In this document: positions 17,732 to 26,347 of the stretch, piece by piece
Numbering within the stretch: the first letter of the stretch is position 1
How the letters are laid out: every line of letters starts with the position of its first letter
Assembly: GCA_022821965.1 (NCBI GenBank)
Contig: JAJECN010000002.1
Coordinates: forward strand, 1-64,000
Direction of reading: 5' to 3'
From: Candidatus Poribacteria bacterium
GTDB taxonomy: Bacteria; Poribacteria; WGA-4E; WGA-3G
Length of the DNA: 64,000 nucleotides
Notes under the pieces: model-generated
Databases searched by the model: none
Told to the model about the DNA's origin: nothing
Seen by the model: only the letters and a program-made list of their open reading frames with translations
Program-made: the position numbers and the translations under genes

Positions 17732-17750
17732 GCGCGTTTCCAAATCGCGC
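17732..17750. repeat. GC-rich palindrome between genes (copy 3)
   Basis: GCGCG at 17732-17736 pairs with CGCGC at 17746-17750 around TTTCCAAAT; the core is itself near-palindromic. It is the third such element in successive gaps of this gene set. Confidence 0.5.
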
Positions 17751-17774
17751 CCACAGAAGCATCTGGAGAGTTTT

Positions 17775-18533
17775 ATGAGTGATAGAATTCCGATTGCATT
17801 ACAACTGTATTCCGTCAGAGACGATTGTGCTGGCGACCTATCCTTGACGCTCCAAGCCGTCGCACAGATGGGTTATGAGGGTGTTGAGTTTGCTGGTTAC
17901 TATGACCGGACTGCCGAAGAATTACGCGGAATGTGCGATGACCTTGGATTGAAAGTTGCTGGGACGCATACAGGGATAAACACACTTCTCGGTGATGAAC
18001 TCGCTAAAACGGTTGAGTTCAACCAGATTCTCGGCAACCCGTATCTGATTGTGCCCGGATTACCCGGAGAATATCAAGGTTCCCGGCAAGCATGGCTCGA
18101 TACATCGGAGGTTTTCAACGGCATTGCTGAAAAAATCGCTGACCAGGGGATGTTCACCGGTTATCACAACCACACAGGTGAATTTACACCCATGGATGGC
18201 GAGATCCCATGGGATATATTCGGCAGTAACACCCGCGACGATGTCGTGATGCAAATTGACATTGGTCATGCCCTTCGCGCCGGTGCCGATCCTGTATCCT
18301 TTATTGAACGCTACCCCGGTAGATCCAAAGTGGTGCATCTTAAAGAGTATTCCGCCACGAATGACAAAGCAAACGTCGGTGAAGGCGAAATTCCGTGGGA
18401 TGACGTGTTCCATGCCTGCGAAACCGTCGGTGGCACCGAATGGTACATCGTTGAGCAGGAAAGTTATGCCTATCCGCCGATTGAATGTGCTGAACGTTGC
18501 ATTGAGAATCTACGAAAGATGGGGAAAATTTAG
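17775..18533 (+). CDS. Sugar phosphate isomerase/epimerase family protein (xylose isomerase-like TIM barrel)
   Basis: 252 residues with the AP-endonuclease-2/xylose-isomerase-like fold. It starts IALQLYSVRDD, followed by MGYEGVEFAGYYD, FTGYHNHTGEF (about residues 130-140) and VVMQIDIGHALRAGADP, where Asp and His would be metal ligands. KVVHLKEYS and YIVEQESY follow near the end, with Glu and His in the usual ligand positions. CTGGAGAG precedes the ATG. Enzymes of this type isomerise ketoses or inosose compounds and often sit next to Gfo/Idh/MocA genes, as here. The true substrate cannot be read. Confidence 0.87.
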   Translation: MSDRIPIALQLYSVRDDCAGDLSLTLQAVAQMGYEGVEFAGYYDRTAEELRGMCDDLGLKVAGTHTGINTLLGDELAKTVEFNQILGNPYLIVPGLPGEYQGSRQAWLDTSEVFNGIAEKIADQGMFTGYHNHTGEFTPMDGEIPWDIFGSNTRDDVVMQIDIGHALRAGADPVSFIERYPGRSKVVHLKEYSATNDKANVGEGEIPWDDVFHACETVGGTEWYIVEQESYAYPPIECAERCIENLRKMGKI

Positions 18534-18535
18534 GT

Positions 18536-19264
18536 TTGCTGGCATCTGAGGCACCGCGTTCCGATACCGTTGAAACAGATCTCCTGCTCTGGTGGGAGGA
18601 TTTCTACCTCCCTGTTTTCGAGTACGTCCTCCCGAAAATGGGCGGGTTGGAAGGGAAAAGGATCCTTGAACTCGGCACTGGCACCGGAGGTACCGCAACA
18701 CTACTGGCGAAACGGGGTGCGTCTGTCATTGGAATTGATCTGCTGCCTTTTCGACTCGCTGAAGCACAGGCGCGAGCCACGAAATACAACGTCGCTGAGG
18801 CAGTTAATTTTGCCCTGATGGACGCGATGCACCTCGCCTTTCCAGACAATACCTTTGATTTTATTATCTCCAAATCTGTATTGGTTTTTACAGAACACAG
18901 CCACATTGCGAAAGAGTGTTATCGTGTTCTCAAACCGGGGGGTAAGGCGATCTTCATGGAAAACATGCGCTACCACCCGGCAGTGTGGCTGTATCGAAAA
19001 TTGTTTCTGAAGTATTCCGGCAAGCTGCGTTATTTTTCAATGCGGGACATCGAAACAGTCGGTGCTGAATTTGCGCAATTAGAACATCGTGAGTTTCATC
19101 TCACTGCGGTGAGCGCACTGTTCTGGCAGAAATGCATTACCATTCCACTGTTCTATAGGTGGACCCTCCGCGTTTTCAAAGCGATTGACACATCTCTCCT
19201 CAAATGCCTACCATTCCTCAAACGGTTCTGTTGGATCACCGCGATGATTTGTCATAAGGGTTAA
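18536..19264 (+). CDS. Class I SAM-dependent methyltransferase
   Basis: The best start is a TTG two bases after the isomerase stop, giving 242 residues; the preceding AAGATGGGGA is a weak ribosome binding site. Motif I is ILELGTGTGGTATLLAKRG (about residues 43-61), followed by VIGIDLLPFRLAEA, MDAMHLAFPDNTFDFIIS (motif with the Asp/Asn pair) and CYRVLKPGGKAIFMENM, typical of ubiquinone/menaquinone-type methyltransferases. The C-terminal third (YFSMRDIETVGAEFAQ and then hydrophobic) lacks a family match I can name. Its acceptor is unknown. It is translationally close to the isomerase and probably shares its transcript. Confidence 0.82.
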   Translation: MLASEAPRSDTVETDLLLWWEDFYLPVFEYVLPKMGGLEGKRILELGTGTGGTATLLAKRGASVIGIDLLPFRLAEAQARATKYNVAEAVNFALMDAMHLAFPDNTFDFIISKSVLVFTEHSHIAKECYRVLKPGGKAIFMENMRYHPAVWLYRKLFLKYSGKLRYFSMRDIETVGAEFAQLEHREFHLTAVSALFWQKCITIPLFYRWTLRVFKAIDTSLLKCLPFLKRFCWITAMICHKG

Positions 19265-19279
19265 AGATGTATTAATTCT

Positions 19280-19478
19280 CGTAGGTTGGGTTGAACGGGA
19301 ATTTACTGAAAACCGGACAGGGAAAGTTACTTTTAGTGAAACCCAACGTATTCTGACACCTTCGCGTTTTGAATTGTTGGGTTTCGCTATATCTATTTAC
19401 CCCAATAGTTCGTTGAAAATCAGAGTTTTCTTGATAAACAAAAGGGTTGTGGATCTTTACCGCTCAACCCAACCTACG
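19280..19478. repeat. Two facing copies of the GTAGGTTGGGTT repeat
   Basis: Left copy: CGTAGGTTGGGTTGAACGG from 19280 to GTGAAACCCAACG ending near 19348. Right copy, inverted: GTTGGGTTTCGCT (19376-19388) to CGCTCAACCCAACCTACG ending at 19478. Each copy has ends that pair with each other, and together they form a larger inverted repeat. The same ends recur at 29212-29315 and 31706-31740. They fill the convergent gap between the methyltransferase and the dioxygenase. Confidence 0.75.
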
Positions 19479-19516
19479 TTTACTATAATAGCACGACGAG
19501 ACAGGCTTTTTCATCG

Positions 19517-20329
19517 TTATCCATATTTCAACCAGTTATCGAACATTGGTTTGAGCCTCGGTGGGAGATTGTCCAAAAACGATGGTTCGTTGAGCCATTC
19601 TTGGCTGGTTGGACTCTCTGGGTTTGCAGATTCGTTTTCCGGTGGTGCGGTCAGAACAGCATAGTGTAACGTCTGCCGCTTTGAGCCTGTAGGGTTGCAG
19701 CCTTTGTGGAGCAGACTTGAATTGTAAAAGACGATGTCACCGGCTTTCAACTTGACGACGAGTTGATTCGGCATTGCCGCCTTTGGTGTTTGCTGTATAA
19801 CTGCGCGTTCAGCATCTGTGAGTTCACGTCGATGGCTCCCCGGCACAATATAAAGGGTCTCATCATCATAGAGGGCACCGTTGAGTTGAACGTGATTTCT
19901 GAGTCGGCTGAGAAGGGTTTCAAGCGGCACTTCTCCGTCCGGTGCCGAATCGCGGTGCCAGTTGATGTGATAAGGTTTCCACTCCGAACTGACAAGGAGG
20001 GTACAGAGGTGATACTTTAATCTTTCTCCAATAAGTGCTTCGATAACATCCAATATCTGTGGGTGTGCGAGCGCGTCCACAAGTGCTTGCTCACGAATGC
20101 TTGGATGAAAGATGTTATTGACCCCCCAGATATCGTCACGCTCGCCATCTATATAGCGTAGGTGATCGGCGTGTAGCCTTTCAACACGGCACTTATGGAG
20201 TATCCGATCAATAGCACTTCGGTAGGATTGAATGTCGGTTTCGGAGAGTGCTCCCTTACGAACAATGTAACCCTCTTCAACAAAGGCGTTGATTTCTGAA
20301 TGGGTGAGCATTTTAGGTTTTCCTTGCAT
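19517..20329 (-). CDS. Phytanoyl-CoA dioxygenase (PhyH) family protein
   Basis: This 270-residue protein starts at an ATG preceded by CGGGAGAGA. PhyH-type enzymes are Fe(II)/2-oxoglutarate oxygenases that hydroxylate lipids or small metabolites. The family frame is visible: LTHSEINAFVEEGYIVRKG at the N-terminus, YHINWHRDSAPDGE with the iron-binding His125 and Asp127, TLYIVPGSHRRE, LKAGDIVFYNSSLLHKG with the distal His, and an Arg after it for 2-oxoglutarate. So all iron ligands look intact. It ends DNLPPRLKPMFDNWLKYG. It is the first of three PhyH genes in the window. Substrate unknown. Confidence 0.85.
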   Translation of the reverse strand: MQGKPKMLTHSEINAFVEEGYIVRKGALSETDIQSYRSAIDRILHKCRVERLHADHLRYIDGERDDIWGVNNIFHPSIREQALVDALAHPQILDVIEALIGERLKYHLCTLLVSSEWKPYHINWHRDSAPDGEVPLETLLSRLRNHVQLNGALYDDETLYIVPGSHRRELTDAERAVIQQTPKAAMPNQLVVKLKAGDIVFYNSSLLHKGCNPTGSKRQTLHYAVLTAPPENESANPESPTSQEWLNEPSFLDNLPPRLKPMFDNWLKYG

Positions 20330-20364
20330 CGTGTATCTCTCCCGATGCTGTTGTATCTGAAAAA

Positions 20365-20403
20365 CAAAAAGGCTCTGGATTCATGAAATCCGGAGCCTTT
20401 TTT
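20365..20403. terminator. Bidirectional Rho-independent terminator
   Basis: GGCTCTGGATT (20371-20381) pairs with AATCCGGAGCC (20387-20397) with one G-T wobble and a 5-base loop. AAAAACAAAAA precedes it and TTTTTT follows, so it can end transcription on both strands. Its likely use is to stop transcripts of the LamG gene at 20425-21270, coming in on the minus strand. Confidence 0.8.
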
Positions 20404-20424
20404 GCTTCGAGTTAATAACGCTTA

Positions 20425-21270
20425 CTACTTCTTGATGTGCGCCCATGTGGTAGCAAGTTTACCTTGTGCTTCCACAGCGACGGAACCGAGAAGCGCGCCA
20501 CCGGCGAGTTCTTTTACTTCGTCTTCGCTGAGTGCGCGTTCCCAGAAGTAGACTTCGTCAATCATGCCATCGAGCCAGAAGTCGTTACCGGCATTGCCGC
20601 CGACTTGCCGTCCGACACCGAGTTCAACGGGACGCTCTGGGAATGTCAGGATCGGGGTCTCAATTGACCTTGGATTGGACTGTCCACTCGGGGGAACAAC
20701 AGTGTCGCCGTCAGTTGCTGAAGAAGTCACATACGCTGTTGCCTCTGTACCATTAACAACATAGGCGACGTGCACCCATTCCTCTACTGCGTAAACATCG
20801 TTGGTGGCGAACCAACCTTCACTGCCTTCCCAGCAGCTGCCCCAGGTCATGTTGGTATCACTCGTGGTGCACATCCGCACCATGAAGTGGTCACCCCAAC
20901 CGACTTTGTCGCCTTTGAAGAACATCGCGGCGTGGTTTCTACCGCCACCTGTTCTGACGTAGACCCATAAAGAGACAGAGAAAATACCGTCTTCTTTTTC
21001 AAGACTTGCCGATGACGGGATTGCAACGTATTGTCCAGTATTCTCGCCGGTTGCAGGGTTTTCCGGATTGTCAAGGTTGAGTGCCATTCCAAATTCCGCT
21101 GCTTCAGCACTGGCACCGTTCACAAATTCGCCATCATTGCTTCCGATGGAATCGTTCGCTGAGCCATCGTCAAAGTTCCAAACGGAGACGAGACCATCTG
21201 CAAGCTCGGCGTAACTGTTGGCACTGAATACCATAAGTGCTAAAATGAAAAACAGACAAATCTGTTTCAT
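20425..21270 (-). CDS. Exported LamG/concanavalin-like protein
   Basis: 281 residues; AAGGAGC lies nine bases before the ATG. The signal peptide is MKQICLFFILALMVFSANSYAE. The rest is one LamG (Laminin G-like jelly-roll) domain: LVSVWNFDDGSANDSIGSND, GMALNLDN, FSVSLWVYVRTGG, EWVHVAYVVNGTEATAYV and the signature GMIDEVYFWERALSEDEVKELA near residues 233-254. Such domains bind carbohydrate or protein and occur on secreted proteins. The C-terminus GKLATTWAHIKK repeats the motif of the PD40 proteins. About 55% of the next gene's positions appear similar by eye, so the two are paralogues. Confidence 0.87.
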   Translation of the reverse strand: MKQICLFFILALMVFSANSYAELADGLVSVWNFDDGSANDSIGSNDGEFVNGASAEAAEFGMALNLDNPENPATGENTGQYVAIPSSASLEKEDGIFSVSLWVYVRTGGGRNHAAMFFKGDKVGWGDHFMVRMCTTSDTNMTWGSCWEGSEGWFATNDVYAVEEWVHVAYVVNGTEATAYVTSSATDGDTVVPPSGQSNPRSIETPILTFPERPVELGVGRQVGGNAGNDFWLDGMIDEVYFWERALSEDEVKELAGGALLGSVAVEAQGKLATTWAHIKK

Positions 21271-21366
21271 AATAAAAGCTCCTTATTGTTTGTTTTAAAC
21301 CTAATTGCGCAGGTTTGCGGAGAATTCCACAAACCCGCGATGTTTTCAGATTCTCAATTGTACTTC

Positions 21367-22200
21367 TTAACGGTGGTGATAGGATTTAACCTTCCCCCAC
21401 GTTGTGGCTAATTTACCTTCCGCCTTCACAGAGAGTGCCTTGTTTGGACGCTCGCCGCTCGCGAGTTCCTCTACTTCAGCTTCAGAGAGGGCACGGTCCC
21501 AGATGATAACATCATCAATCATTCCATCAAGGAATGTATCGTTTCCTTGATTGCCGCCAATCTGTCGACCGGCACCGAGTTCCAGAGGACGATCTGGGAA
21601 AAGGTTGTAAGGTTCGGGTGCGACTTTCGGATTCCCTTGACCACTGGCGGGTATTTCGGTTTTCCCACCGTCTACAGTCAGGTATCCTATCGCCTCCTCA
21701 CCATCTGCTGTCTGACAGAGATGGAACCACTTCTCAGGTTCAATGACACCATCCGTCGCGAACCAATTTTCGGTGCCGCCACTTGTTGTGCCCCAGGTCA
21801 AACCGGTATCACTGGTCGTCACCATACGGAAGGTGAAGTGTGCACCCCAACCGACCTTTAGCCCCTTCCAAACACCGGAGTGATTAGCACCTTTCCGGAC
21901 GTAGAGCCAATAAGAAACGGTATGCGGTCCCTCAATTGCCTTTTCAAGAGCATCGTTGAACTCAACGTCTGCCCGTGTGTCTTTACTGCCATCCACATCT
22001 AATGCCTTACCGAATTTGCCCTTACCGGCAATTTTGGCACCCTTAAAAAGTTTGCCGTGTGCCTTTCCAACGGCATCCGTTACCTTTCCATCATCAAAGG
22101 TCCAGGCAGCGATGACGCCATCATTTATGTCTGCGGACACAGAAATCGTAACGCCAATCGCTAAGGCAGTGATGGCGAGTATTGAAATAAACAGTTTCAC
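21367..22200 (-). CDS. Exported LamG/concanavalin-like protein
   Basis: This 277-residue paralogue of the preceding gene starts at GTG with GGGAGGA nine bases upstream. The signal peptide is MKLFISILAITALAIGVTISVSA. The LamG domain runs from about residue 30 (AAWTFDDGKVTDAVGKAHG) to DGMIDDVIIWDRALSEAEVEELA near 250. GAGRQIGGNQGND just before the end matches GVGRQVGGNAGND of its neighbour. The C-terminus GKLATTWGKVKSYHHR carries the shared tag. It is separated by 96 bases from the second LamG gene in the same direction; the two probably form one transcript ending at the terminator near 20400. Ligand unknown. Confidence 0.87.
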   Translation of the reverse strand: MKLFISILAITALAIGVTISVSADINDGVIAAWTFDDGKVTDAVGKAHGKLFKGAKIAGKGKFGKALDVDGSKDTRADVEFNDALEKAIEGPHTVSYWLYVRKGANHSGVWKGLKVGWGAHFTFRMVTTSDTGLTWGTTSGGTENWFATDGVIEPEKWFHLCQTADGEEAIGYLTVDGGKTEIPASGQGNPKVAPEPYNLFPDRPLELGAGRQIGGNQGNDTFLDGMIDDVIIWDRALSEAEVEELASGERPNKALSVKAEGKLATTWGKVKSYHHR

Positions 22201-23093
22201 TTAAATTATCCTCCCTTAGTGGATTTTGGTAGCGAATAATAAACCGATGAGCCGTTTCGGAGAAGCTCTGAGGTTGTGTTATCCGCATCAACTTTAATTC
22301 GGACGATCCAATTCGCCCATTTCTAAGCTGCAGTGTATGGACTGTCTATAAGAGATAACAGTCTAACACCGCATTAGTAAGTATTCGTCGTAGCACGATT
22401 CATTAAATGTTACGACGGTGATAAGTCGTTCTATTACAAACCCATCAATAGTGAGATGGGAGAAAACGAGATGTAGTATTATCTTGGCAAAAATTTAAAG
22501 AAAAAGCCAACCTTTTCCGGGTAAATTCGTCTAAATAAATGAAAGCAAAACAGGAATGCCTCCTTGGGGAGTTTATACGTTAGAATTCCAATAACCCAAG
22601 TTGCTACCTAAATAGGTAAACACTTAGGGGTTTTGCTTCTCAATTCCATAGGAGTTCCTTCGTAGTGTTTCTATCTCACCACAGACCAAAACACTAAGAA
22701 GGAGACTCCCGTGGGCTTAATTATTGTAGCCTATATATTCCTTTTCATCATCTCCCGATAGTTCGCACAAAACATGTAACAAAAATAGCCCACAACGGCA
22801 CGCTCCGTGCAAGACACTGAATATACCGCTTCAGCAAAACGCGTTAGATAGTGCCTTTACATATTAAGCGATTATCTTTAACTTCTGTAAGATTGCTTAA
22901 GTAATTGTCTCAAGATGAGATTATAACAAATTTTAACATATAGGTCAAATTACAAAAAGAAAAACTTATGTCGAACTCACGTTAGATACAATGCAATCCG
23001 CAATATAAGATGTTTGATGCGGGAGTAAGATAATCACATTATGTTACGTAACAATATATTATATCACTATTTTTGTCAAGAAAAAATAAAATT
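22201..23093. other. 893-bp intergenic region with no gene
   Basis: I see no plausible coding frame here. The stretch is AT-rich and holds a long imperfect hairpin at 22651-22708, listed separately. It also holds the palindrome TGTTACGTAACA at 23042-23053. Upstream regulatory sequence of the LamG operon (minus) should begin at its left end, where GGGAGGATAAT is the ribosome binding site. The right end is the 3' side of the CRTAC gene. TTATGTCGAACTCACGTTAG near 22968-22987 looks like a repeat fragment but has no second copy in the window. Confidence 0.6.
22651..22708. repeat. Long imperfect hairpin
   Basis: GGAGTTCCTTCGTAGTGTTT (22651-22670) faces AACACTAAGAAGGAGACTCC (22689-22708). About 18 of 20 positions pair with one bulge, and pairing continues weakly outward through CCATA and CGTGGG. 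The loop is about 18 bases. No T-run follows on either strand. Confidence 0.6.
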
Positions 23094-24752
23094 TTATTCC
23101 GAAACGATCTTTTCACCCTCAACCGCGATAAACCACTGGTTCACTGAAAGGTTAGTCCCAGTATCAACTATTCCGCTGGGCCAACGGATTTCTAACAGGT
23201 CAATGTTTTCAGCGTCTTTCAGTCCGAAATGGAGACGCAAATCGCTGAATGCAAGATAACTTCCACTACTTTTCACCTCTGCATACTGTGTGAGTTCACC
23301 GGCAACGACTTTGACACGTGCGCCAATGGCGGAACGGTTACTTTTCGCGCCAATGGCTTTCACCTGTATCCAGTTGTTGCGGTTTCCACCCTCATTTCTC
23401 AGAAGATCAACGGTTTGGTTCCAGTTTGTGACCAAAATATCGATGTCGCCATCGTTGTCATAGTCGCCAAAAGCGGCGGCGCGGCTTGTCTTAAGCAGCG
23501 CAAAACCTTCCCCCATCTGTGCCGTGACATCCTTAAATCGTCCATCGCCCAAATTCCGAAAGAGCAAGTTCTGTTGCGGTGTCGTCGTAGACCGATCGAC
23601 CTCGGCGATGTTATCCATCGTGTGTCCGTTTGCGACGAATATATCTTTATATCCGTCGTTGTCGTAGTCAAAGAAACCGATACCCCAACCCAGGTAACGG
23701 TGCGTGTGTTCAGCGATGCCAGCAGGAATCGTGGTGTCAATGAAAAAGTTATCGCCTTCATTGTGATAGAGGGTATTCGTTTCGTTCTGAAAATTGCTCA
23801 CCGTGATATCCAATCTACCGTCGTTGTCGTAGTCTTCAAAAGTTACACCCATCCCCGCCTCTGCTTCTCCCATATCACTGCAGCTGACCCCAGAAAGCAG
23901 TCCAATTTCTTCAAAGGTGCCATCGCCGCGGTTTTGAAAGAGAAAATTAAAATCCTGATCGTTGGCGACGTAGATGTCAGCGTCCCCATCATTATCGCTG
24001 TCTCCAATAGCAACACCGAGACCGTGCGAAGCAGGCGCGTTCAACAAACCACTTTGTTCGGTTAAATCCGTAAAGGTGCCATCTCCATTGTTGTAGTAAA
24101 ACAGATCTGGCTGAGGCGGATAAGAACTCGGACCACAATAGACAGGGATGTCGTGTCGATGACACGGCTTATCGGCATCAATGGTGTATTTCGCGTAATT
24201 GCTTATATAGAGTTCGAGAAACCCATCGTTGTCAAAGTCGGCGAAGGCACAACTCGTTCCCCACCCCGCATCCGCGACCTGTGCAGATGTTGCGACATCG
24301 GTAAAGGTGCCATCTGCGTTGTTCCGATAGAGGATATTGGGTCCAAAGTTTGTTACATAGAGGTCTATATCGCCATCGTTATCGTAATCGCCGGTGGTCG
24401 CGCCGACCCCGTAACCGGTATCTCCAACGCCTGCAACACGGGTGACATCTGTAAATGAGCCTTTGCCATTGTTATGGTAGAGCACATTCGTAGGTGGTGC
24501 CGCGTCCGGCTGTTCTCCCTGAGAACGGGCATTGATAAGATAGATGTCGAGATACCCGTCGTTATCGTAATCAAAGAAGCCTCCACCTGATCCGTATTGT
24601 TCGTTGAAGAGGCGTTTGCCACTTTCACCGTCGGTGTGCGTGAAGTGGATTCCAGATTCTTCGGCGACCTCGCCAAAGGTGACAGCATGTGCTATAGATG
24701 CCCCGAAAACTACACATATTAGGAAAAAGAAACGGAGATAGGACATTGTCAC
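23094..24752 (-). CDS. Exported CRTAC/ASPIC-UnbV protein with FG-GAP (VCBS) repeats
   Basis: 552 residues from GTG at 24752 (overlapping the upstream stop as GTGA), or 550 from the ATG at 24746. The signal peptide ends near IAHA. About seven FG-GAP/VCBS repeats follow, each with a Ca-binding-like DYDNDGYLDIY or DFDNDGFLELY motif. The C-terminal ASPIC/UnbV domain is recognised by NRSAIGARVKVVAG, VKSSGSYLAFSDLRLHFGL and IRWPSG near residues 470-530. Together these define the CRTAC type, thought to bind ligands or partners extracellularly. The gene is translationally coupled behind a TPR gene and nagA. It ends EGEKIVSE and lacks the C-terminal tag of the LamG and PD40 proteins. Confidence 0.88.
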   Translation of the reverse strand: MTMSYLRFFFLICVVFGASIAHAVTFGEVAEESGIHFTHTDGESGKRLFNEQYGSGGGFFDYDNDGYLDIYLINARSQGEQPDAAPPTNVLYHNNGKGSFTDVTRVAGVGDTGYGVGATTGDYDNDGDIDLYVTNFGPNILYRNNADGTFTDVATSAQVADAGWGTSCAFADFDNDGFLELYISNYAKYTIDADKPCHRHDIPVYCGPSSYPPQPDLFYYNNGDGTFTDLTEQSGLLNAPASHGLGVAIGDSDNDGDADIYVANDQDFNFLFQNRGDGTFEEIGLLSGVSCSDMGEAEAGMGVTFEDYDNDGRLDITVSNFQNETNTLYHNEGDNFFIDTTIPAGIAEHTHRYLGWGIGFFDYDNDGYKDIFVANGHTMDNIAEVDRSTTTPQQNLLFRNLGDGRFKDVTAQMGEGFALLKTSRAAAFGDYDNDGDIDILVTNWNQTVDLLRNEGGNRNNWIQVKAIGAKSNRSAIGARVKVVAGELTQYAEVKSSGSYLAFSDLRLHFGLKDAENIDLLEIRWPSGIVDTGTNLSVNQWFIAVEGEKIVSE

Positions 24753-26347
24753 TTTTTTCTATCCTCCATCGCCTGTCGAATCTCGTTCAAACGTTCTTTA
24801 TAGGCGGTATTGTTCGGTTCCAAGTCAATTGCGCGTAAGATAGTCTGTTCGGCTTTCGGATACGCACCGTGGCGATAATATACATAGGCGAGAGTATCCA
24901 AGCGAGCAGCATTTGCCTCCAGCGCGACTGCGCGTTCCGCCAATTCAACGGCACGTTCCAGTTTTTCGCCTTGCGTCGCATAAAGCCATGCGAGGTTATT
25001 ATGTGCATCCGCCGAGTTTTCATCCACAGCAATCGCTTGTGTAAAGGCGGAAATCGCATCTGAAACCTGCTGCTGTTTGAGCTGCAGCACACCCAGCCGT
25101 ACCCACGCCTTTGCGTCGTCGGGATGGATGGATGTCAATTGCTGGTAAACGGCAATCGCCTCGGCAAAAAGGTGCTGTTGCACGTAGACCTCTGCAAGTC
25201 CATAGTAGGCAGGCGTTAAATTCTTATTCCGTTGAATTGCGGTTTGGAGGTAGGTCTGTGCATCGGTGAATTTGCGCTGACGTGCGTGAAGCCAACCGAG
25301 GTGAAGATATGCTTCGGTGTCAGTATCGTCAAGTTGAAGCACCTGCTGAAAAGCTGCGATTGCTTCCGTCAATTGACCCGTCTGCATGTAAAGCCCACCC
25401 AGATTGTGGTAAAGCGGAAGGGTCTTGGGATGCAACGCGGTTGCAATTTGATAGGTGCGGATCGCTTCCTCACGATTTCCGATTTCAAAGTGTGTTTCAG
25501 CCAACTTCATACGTGGTTCAAGCGCAGTTGGTTGCTCCAGTAAAAGTCTGCGATACCGGTTTGTCTGTTCGTTATAGGTTTTCAGACGTTGAAAGGAGGT
25601 CATCAGGTTTTTTGCTTCTGTGAGGTTCTGTAAGGCATCGGGGTTAGAAACCCGTCCTACGGAACTTCGTCCCAAACGCCGATAAACAAGTGCGAGGTTG
25701 TAATAAGTCTCAGCATGATACGGCGCGAGGGTCAGAGCCTTCTGATAATGCTGCACAGCTTCCTCTAACCTATTCTGTAGGAACGCAATTTTGCCCAACC
25801 CTTGATAGACCGGCGCAAGATTTACATCCAGGGCAAGTGCTTGTTGATACGCCTGCTGTGCCGATGCCAACTTTCCTCTTTGGACATACGTATCCGCAAG
25901 TCGGAAAAAGGGTTCAGCAATTTTGGGGAGTAGATCAACGGCGTGTTGTCCGTGCTTTTCAGCATCCACGAACTTACCTTGTGAATGATAAATCCGCGCC
26001 AAACAGAGATGCGCAACACCGTGCGTTTGAGGTGATGCCGGTAATTCCAAAGCGCGGAGATACATGTCTATGGAATCGTTGGTTCTTTCCTTGAATCTAT
26101 AGACTGCCCCAAGTTCACAGTGCGCTTCGGCGTTTTGTGGGTTTAATTGCAAGACTTGCTGAAAGGCATTAACTGCCTCATCGTAAAGCCCTAACTGCAT
26201 TGCCCGCGTCCCGCGTGCGTAGTATTCAGATCCTTGATCGGTTTGCTGTGCAACGAGTGGTACTACGAAACAGATTGCGAAAAGACTTTCCACAAACCAA
26301 CCGTTTTTCGGACGAACACTCTTGGGACAATTCCACATCCATCTCAT
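24749..26347 (-). CDS. Exported tetratricopeptide-repeat protein
   Basis: From the ATG at 26347, which overlaps the nagA stop as ATGA, this is 532 residues. The frame extends further upstream into nagA but the overlap start is preferred. A signal-like segment (FVESLFAICFVVPLVAQQ) ends near residue 35. The rest is about twelve TPR units, for example AMQLGLYDEAVNAFQQVLQL, AEAHCELGAVYRFKERTNDS, AWVRLGVLQLKQQQVSDAIS and AHNNLAWLYATQGEKLERA. Such solenoids bind proteins. A CRTAC gene follows directly with a GTGA overlap; TPR plus CRTAC pairs are often found together, which suggests a shared complex in the periplasm or on the surface. Confidence 0.86.
   Translation of the reverse strand: MRWMWNCPKSVRPKNGWFVESLFAICFVVPLVAQQTDQGSEYYARGTRAMQLGLYDEAVNAFQQVLQLNPQNAEAHCELGAVYRFKERTNDSIDMYLRALELPASPQTHGVAHLCLARIYHSQGKFVDAEKHGQHAVDLLPKIAEPFFRLADTYVQRGKLASAQQAYQQALALDVNLAPVYQGLGKIAFLQNRLEEAVQHYQKALTLAPYHAETYYNLALVYRRLGRSSVGRVSNPDALQNLTEAKNLMTSFQRLKTYNEQTNRYRRLLLEQPTALEPRMKLAETHFEIGNREEAIRTYQIATALHPKTLPLYHNLGGLYMQTGQLTEAIAAFQQVLQLDDTDTEAYLHLGWLHARQRKFTDAQTYLQTAIQRNKNLTPAYYGLAEVYVQQHLFAEAIAVYQQLTSIHPDDAKAWVRLGVLQLKQQQVSDAISAFTQAIAVDENSADAHNNLAWLYATQGEKLERAVELAERAVALEANAARLDTLAYVYYRHGAYPKAEQTILRAIDLEPNNTAYKERLNEIRQAMEDRKK

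Noticed and set aside
23229-24065. Long plus-strand open frame of 278 codons antisense to the CRTAC gene
   Set aside because: It lies fully opposite FG-GAP repeats rich in Asp and Gly codons, which leave the other strand open; it has no ribosome binding site and no protein features.
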